Shown one piece after another: positions 10,004 through 12,461 of a DNA stretch of 12,461 bases (the first letter of the stretch is position 1; every line of letters starts with the position of its first letter). The DNA is from UBA4656 sp002405525. GTDB taxonomy: Bacteria; Pseudomonadota; Gammaproteobacteria; Xanthomonadales; Ahniellaceae. The position numbers were made by a program, and so were the translations under genes. The notes under the pieces are model-generated. The model had not been told where the DNA came from. It ran no database searches and saw only the letters and a list, made by a program, of their open reading frames with translations. The DNA lies in NCBI GenBank assembly GCA_036723735.1, contig DAIMGT010000088.1, positions 1 to 12,461 of the forward strand, in the 5' to 3' direction.

Positions 10004-10957
10004 ATGATCCGCCCTTTGCTCTTGGCCATCAGCCTGTGTGTCGCGGCCGTCGCCGCCGCCGCCCCGACGCCGGAAGAGGTTCTGCGTGCCGAACTGCGTG
10101 CCACCGTCGCCCGGGTGATGGCGAGCGGCGCCTTCGCCGATCGCGCCCCGGGAGAGGTCGCGCTGCGCCTTTCGCTGCCGGCCGAGCGTTACCTGGACCT
10201 GGGGTTGCTGCTCGACCCGCGCGACCCCGCGAGTGACGGCCTGCGCGTGCTCGGCGCGACGCCGGGCGGTACGGCACAGGCGCTGGGCGTGCGTGCCGGC
10301 GACAGACTCGTGGCGGTCGGCGAGTTGAACCTGGTTGGACTGGGGGTCGACGAGGACGGCGGGTCGCGTGCGGTAGCGGCGCTGCAGTCGGCGGTCGGCA
10401 GGATGACCGATGGTGAGCGGCTTTCGCTGTCGATCGAACGCGGTGGCCGGCGGATCGCGATCGACGGCGCGGTGACGGTTCGTTACCTGCCGCCACTGCG
10501 GGTCGAGCTCGGCGAAGGCGACCGCGTGGCGGCGCTGGGCACCGCCGCGTCGGCGAGCAGCACCGCGGCGCTTGCGACCTCGACCGGCACGGCTTCGGCT
10601 GGCGCGAGCGGGGAGGCATGCGGCCGGATCAGCACCTTCCATGTCGCCCCCCGCAGTCAGCGCCTGTACGCCGCACGCGTGCTGGCCATCGACGGCGCAA
10701 TTCCCGGTCCGGCCGACCAGGACACGTTCCGCCTCGCACCGGGCCGCCATGTGCTGGAGGTGGCAGAGGCCATCGACGCGCAGGATCTGCCGCTGTCGAT
10801 CTCGCGCCGCCGCGCCGCGACGGGTCGCAGGACCCTGGAGGTGCTGGTGGAACCGGGCAGCACCCAGCTGGTGGCGGCCCGACTGCTAGACACCCTCGGC
10901 GGGCGCGATTACTGGGAGCCCGTGGTCTGGAAAACGCTTTCCGAAGCCTGCCGCTGA
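10004..10957 (+). CDS. Exported PDZ-domain protein
   Basis: A 317-residue secreted protein. Residues 1-20 are a signal peptide (MIRPLLLAISLCVAAVAAAA) with cleavage near 19-20, so it acts in the periplasm. A PDZ-like domain covers about 60-160, with the peptide-groove segment ATPGGTAQALGVRAGDRLVAV (85-105). A low-complexity Ala/Ser/Thr linker (about 177-204) leads to a C-terminal domain (205-317) that I do not recognise. The mature chain has only two cysteines, C206 and C316, which bracket that domain and may form a disulfide. No protease catalytic triad is visible, so it is a PDZ adaptor or sensor rather than a DegS/HtrA enzyme. It starts 17 bases after the membrane protein gene with GGGAG about 9 bases upstream of the ATG. 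By position it may bind unfolded envelope proteins or the outer part of the membrane protein and so set sigma activity; this is inference. Confidence 0.85.
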   Translation: MIRPLLLAISLCVAAVAAAAPTPEEVLRAELRATVARVMASGAFADRAPGEVALRLSLPAERYLDLGLLLDPRDPASDGLRVLGATPGGTAQALGVRAGDRLVAVGELNLVGLGVDEDGGSRAVAALQSAVGRMTDGERLSLSIERGGRRIAIDGAVTVRYLPPLRVELGEGDRVAALGTAASASSTAALATSTGTASAGASGEACGRISTFHVAPRSQRLYAARVLAIDGAIPGPADQDTFRLAPGRHVLEVAEAIDAQDLPLSISRRRAATGRRTLEVLVEPGSTQLVAARLLDTLGGRDYWEPVVWKTLSEACR

Positions 10958-11017
10958 GGCCGACGGCCGGCATTCCAGGCTACCATCCGGGGCCCGGATA
11001 TCACCGCGGATGCGCGG

Positions 11018-11527
11018 ATGAAACTCGACCTCGGCTGCGGTAACGCCAAGAAGCCCGGATTCACCGGGGTGGATGTCGCGCCGGATTGCGGCGCCGACAT
11101 CGTGTACGACCTTCGCACGACACCGTGGCCATTCGCCGACGAATCGGTCGACGAGGCCTGGTGCGCGCACTTCTTCGAGCACCTCGCCGGCGCACAGCGG
11201 ATCGCGTTCATGGAAGAACTGCATCGCGTGATGAAACCGGGTGCGCAGGCCACGATCATCACGCCGTACTGGACCTCGGGCAGGGCGGTGCAGGACCCCA
11301 CGCATCAGTGGCCGCCGCTGCTCGAATCGTCATATCTGTATTTCAACCGCGACTGGCGCGAACGCAGCGGCATGGGCCACTACGGCATCCGCTGCGATTT
11401 CGACTACCGGTTCGCCTTCGCCTACGTTGACGATTGGGCGCACAAGCCGGCGGAGGAGCGTGAGTTCGCCCGCAAGCATTTCGTCAACGTGGTGGGCGAT
11501 CTGCACGTCTTCCTGACCCGCCGCTGA
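11018..11527 (+). CDS. Compact class I SAM-dependent methyltransferase
   Basis: A 169-residue soluble protein of the Methyltransf_11 type. The glycine-rich SAM-binding motif I begins at the third residue (LDLGCGNAKK, 3-12). It is followed by GVDV with D19, the acid expected to bind the SAM ribose, then by DLRTTPWPFADESVDEAW (31-48), FFEHL (52-56) and LHRVMKPG (68-75). The C-terminal half (DPTHQWPPLLESSYLYFN, 93-110) is the likely acceptor side; the acceptor is unknown. It is short compared with typical 200-250 residue members because it lacks the N-terminal cap helices, but motif I at the extreme N-terminus is common in this small subgroup, so it need not be truncated. The ATG at 11018 has only CGCGGA-type purines upstream. 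It lies 60 bases after the PDZ gene, and pdxJ begins 8 bases after its stop, which suggests coupling to pdxJ. Confidence 0.87.
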   Translation: MKLDLGCGNAKKPGFTGVDVAPDCGADIVYDLRTTPWPFADESVDEAWCAHFFEHLAGAQRIAFMEELHRVMKPGAQATIITPYWTSGRAVQDPTHQWPPLLESSYLYFNRDWRERSGMGHYGIRCDFDYRFAFAYVDDWAHKPAEEREFARKHFVNVVGDLHVFLTRR

Positions 11528-11535
11528 GTGCGCGC

Positions 11536-12288
11536 TTGACCACCCTCAGCGTCAACTTGAACAAGATTGCGGTGTTGCGGAACTCGCGCGGCGAGGACCT
11601 ACCCAGCGTCGAAACCGCGGCACGCGCCTGCATCGCCGCCGGGTGCGGTGGCATCACCGTGCATCCGCGACCGGACCAGCGACACATCCGGCCGGCCGAC
11701 GTCGACGCGCTTGCGGCCTGGCTGCCGGTGGAGTTCAACATCGAGGGCAACCCGTTCGCAGGTCCCACGCCGCGCGGCTATCCCGGTTTCCTCGCTCTTG
11801 TCGAGCGGGCGCGGCCCGCGCAGTGCACTCTGGTGCCTGACAGCGACGGGCAACTCACTTCCGACCACGGCTTCGACCTCGCGCAGGCTGCGGGTCGCCT
11901 GCGGCCGGTGATCGCGCGCCTGAAAGCCTGGGGCTGCCGGGTGAGCCTGTTCATGGACGCGGGCACGCCGGACATCGCGCGCGCGGCCGACCTCGGCGCA
12001 GACCGTGTCGAGATCTACACCGGGCCCTATGCGAAGGCCTTTGCGGCCGGTGAGGCCACCGTGGCGCTGGATGCCTGTGCGCGCAGCGCAGAGCAGGCGC
12101 AATCCGTCGGGCTCGGCGTGAACGCCGGCCACGACCTCAACCAGGCCAATCTCGGCGTGTTCCTGCGCACGGTGCCGAACGTCCTCGAGGTGTCGATCGG
12201 CCACGCCCTGATCGGCGAGGCGCTGTATGACGGCTTGGTGCCGACGGTGCGGCGGTATCTCGAAGTGATCGGCGATGCGACGCGATGA
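11536..12288 (+). CDS. pdxJ: Pyridoxine 5'-phosphate synthase PdxJ
   Basis: A 250-residue cytoplasmic TIM-barrel enzyme. It condenses 1-deoxy-D-xylulose 5-phosphate with 3-amino-2-oxopropyl phosphate to make pyridoxine 5'-phosphate, the last ring-forming step of DXP-dependent vitamin B6 synthesis. Family motifs are SVNLNKIAVLRNSRG (5-19), GITVHPRPDQRHI with H43, VEFNIEGNP with E70, LVPDSDGQLTSDHG (99-112), RVSLFMDAG (135-143), GLGVNAGHDL with H199, and VSIGHALIGEALYDGL (219-234). H43, E70 and H199 correspond to the catalytic residues of the E. coli enzyme. The opening Asn-Lys, in place of Asp-His, is the variant I associate with Xanthomonadales. The start is a TTG at 11536: it gives the usual N-terminus and no ATG or GTG in frame lies nearby. 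No Shine-Dalgarno is evident, so translation probably depends on ribosomes finishing the methyltransferase gene 8 bases earlier. The window holds no other B6 gene. Confidence 0.97.
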   Translation: MTTLSVNLNKIAVLRNSRGEDLPSVETAARACIAAGCGGITVHPRPDQRHIRPADVDALAAWLPVEFNIEGNPFAGPTPRGYPGFLALVERARPAQCTLVPDSDGQLTSDHGFDLAQAAGRLRPVIARLKAWGCRVSLFMDAGTPDIARAADLGADRVEIYTGPYAKAFAAGEATVALDACARSAEQAQSVGLGVNAGHDLNQANLGVFLRTVPNVLEVSIGHALIGEALYDGLVPTVRRYLEVIGDATR

Positions 12289-12324
12289 GCGTCGCAGTGG
12301 CGGTGGATGTCGCGGGTCGTCAGA

Positions 12325-12456
12325 GCCCAGGGCCCAGGGCTTAAGAATGACGGCTGGGTGAAGCGCACCGGGCTGTGAGACGCCGCTGGGATAAGCGAAG
12401 CATCCCGGCGCACCCGCCGCTGCCACCACGCCAACGAATGGCCCTGGGCCCTGGGC
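12325..12456. repeat. 16-bp inverted repeat enclosing 100 bases with a REP-like hairpin
   Basis: GCCCAGGGCCCAGGGC at 12325-12340 is the exact reverse complement of 12441-12456. Each arm is itself a tandem of a 7-base unit (GCCCAGG twice, then GC). The right-hand arm continues in the same rhythm (CCCTAG) to the window edge. The 100 bases between the arms contain no gene. The layout resembles a short non-coding mobile or REP-derived intergenic unit placed 36 bases after pdxJ, and the folded arms could also end pdxJ transcription. No copy elsewhere in the window was seen. Confidence 0.6.
12381..12410. repeat. REP-like imperfect hairpin inside the inverted repeat
   Basis: GGGAT (12388-12392) pairs with ATCCC (12402-12406). 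GC/GC pairs (12395-12396 with 12400-12401) close a GAA loop, leaving an AA bulge. CGCC (12381-12384) pairs with GGCG (12407-12410) outside, with three unpaired bases on the left. The GGGATAAGCG...GCATCCC pattern resembles the bulged palindromes of REP sequences in gammaproteobacteria. No T-run follows, so an intrinsic terminator role is weak. Confidence 0.45.
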
Positions 12457-12461
12457 CCTAG

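Overview
The window is a GC-rich (roughly 70% by eye) bacterial stretch. It carries ten protein genes, all but one of which can be placed in a family or general class. The Xanthomonadales-style PdxJ (N-terminal NLNKIAVLRN instead of the enterobacterial NIDHIATLRN form), the CrbS/MxtR-type sensor kinase and the overall gene style suggest a gammaproteobacterium near the Lysobacteraceae/Rhodanobacteraceae. That placement is inference. The left edge is about 80 nearly pure C residues (poly-G on the other strand), which looks like a sequencing or assembly artefact at a contig end. The right edge stops inside a GGGCCCT-type repeat. The window is therefore probably a whole contig, broken at both ends for technical reasons.

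Left block (minus strand, about 113-6304): three genes read right to left. They encode a four-part CAP/CBS/nucleotidyltransferase protein (DUF294), a DEDDh DnaQ-like exonuclease 10 bases after it, and, after a 269-base gap, a 1161-residue hybrid histidine kinase fused to a sodium/solute-symporter module. In Pseudomonas and Vibrio/Shewanella these three families are found near acetate uptake and activation genes (actP, acs), so this looks like part of an acetate-switch locus. No acs, actP or crbR is visible here.

Middle block (about 6443-8804): a plus-strand Sfp-type phosphopantetheinyl transferase converges on, and overlaps by 49 bases, a minus-strand pair. That pair is a photolyase/cryptochrome-family flavoprotein followed by a small four-cysteine DUF2256 protein whose possible GTG start overlaps the photolyase stop.

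Right block (plus strand, 8939 to the end): an ECF sigma factor diverges from the photolyase. It overlaps a single-pass membrane protein with a coiled-coil-like outer part (a candidate anti-sigma factor), which is followed by an exported PDZ protein. These three look like one envelope-signalling operon. A compact SAM-dependent methyltransferase and pdxJ (pyridoxine 5'-phosphate synthase, TTG start) follow, 8 bases apart. The last 170 bases hold no gene. They contain a perfect 16-bp inverted repeat enclosing 100 bases with a REP-like hairpin.

The least described parts are the sigma/membrane/PDZ module, its divergent pairing with a photolyase whose flavin-pocket motifs differ from the classical ones, and the DUF2256 partner.
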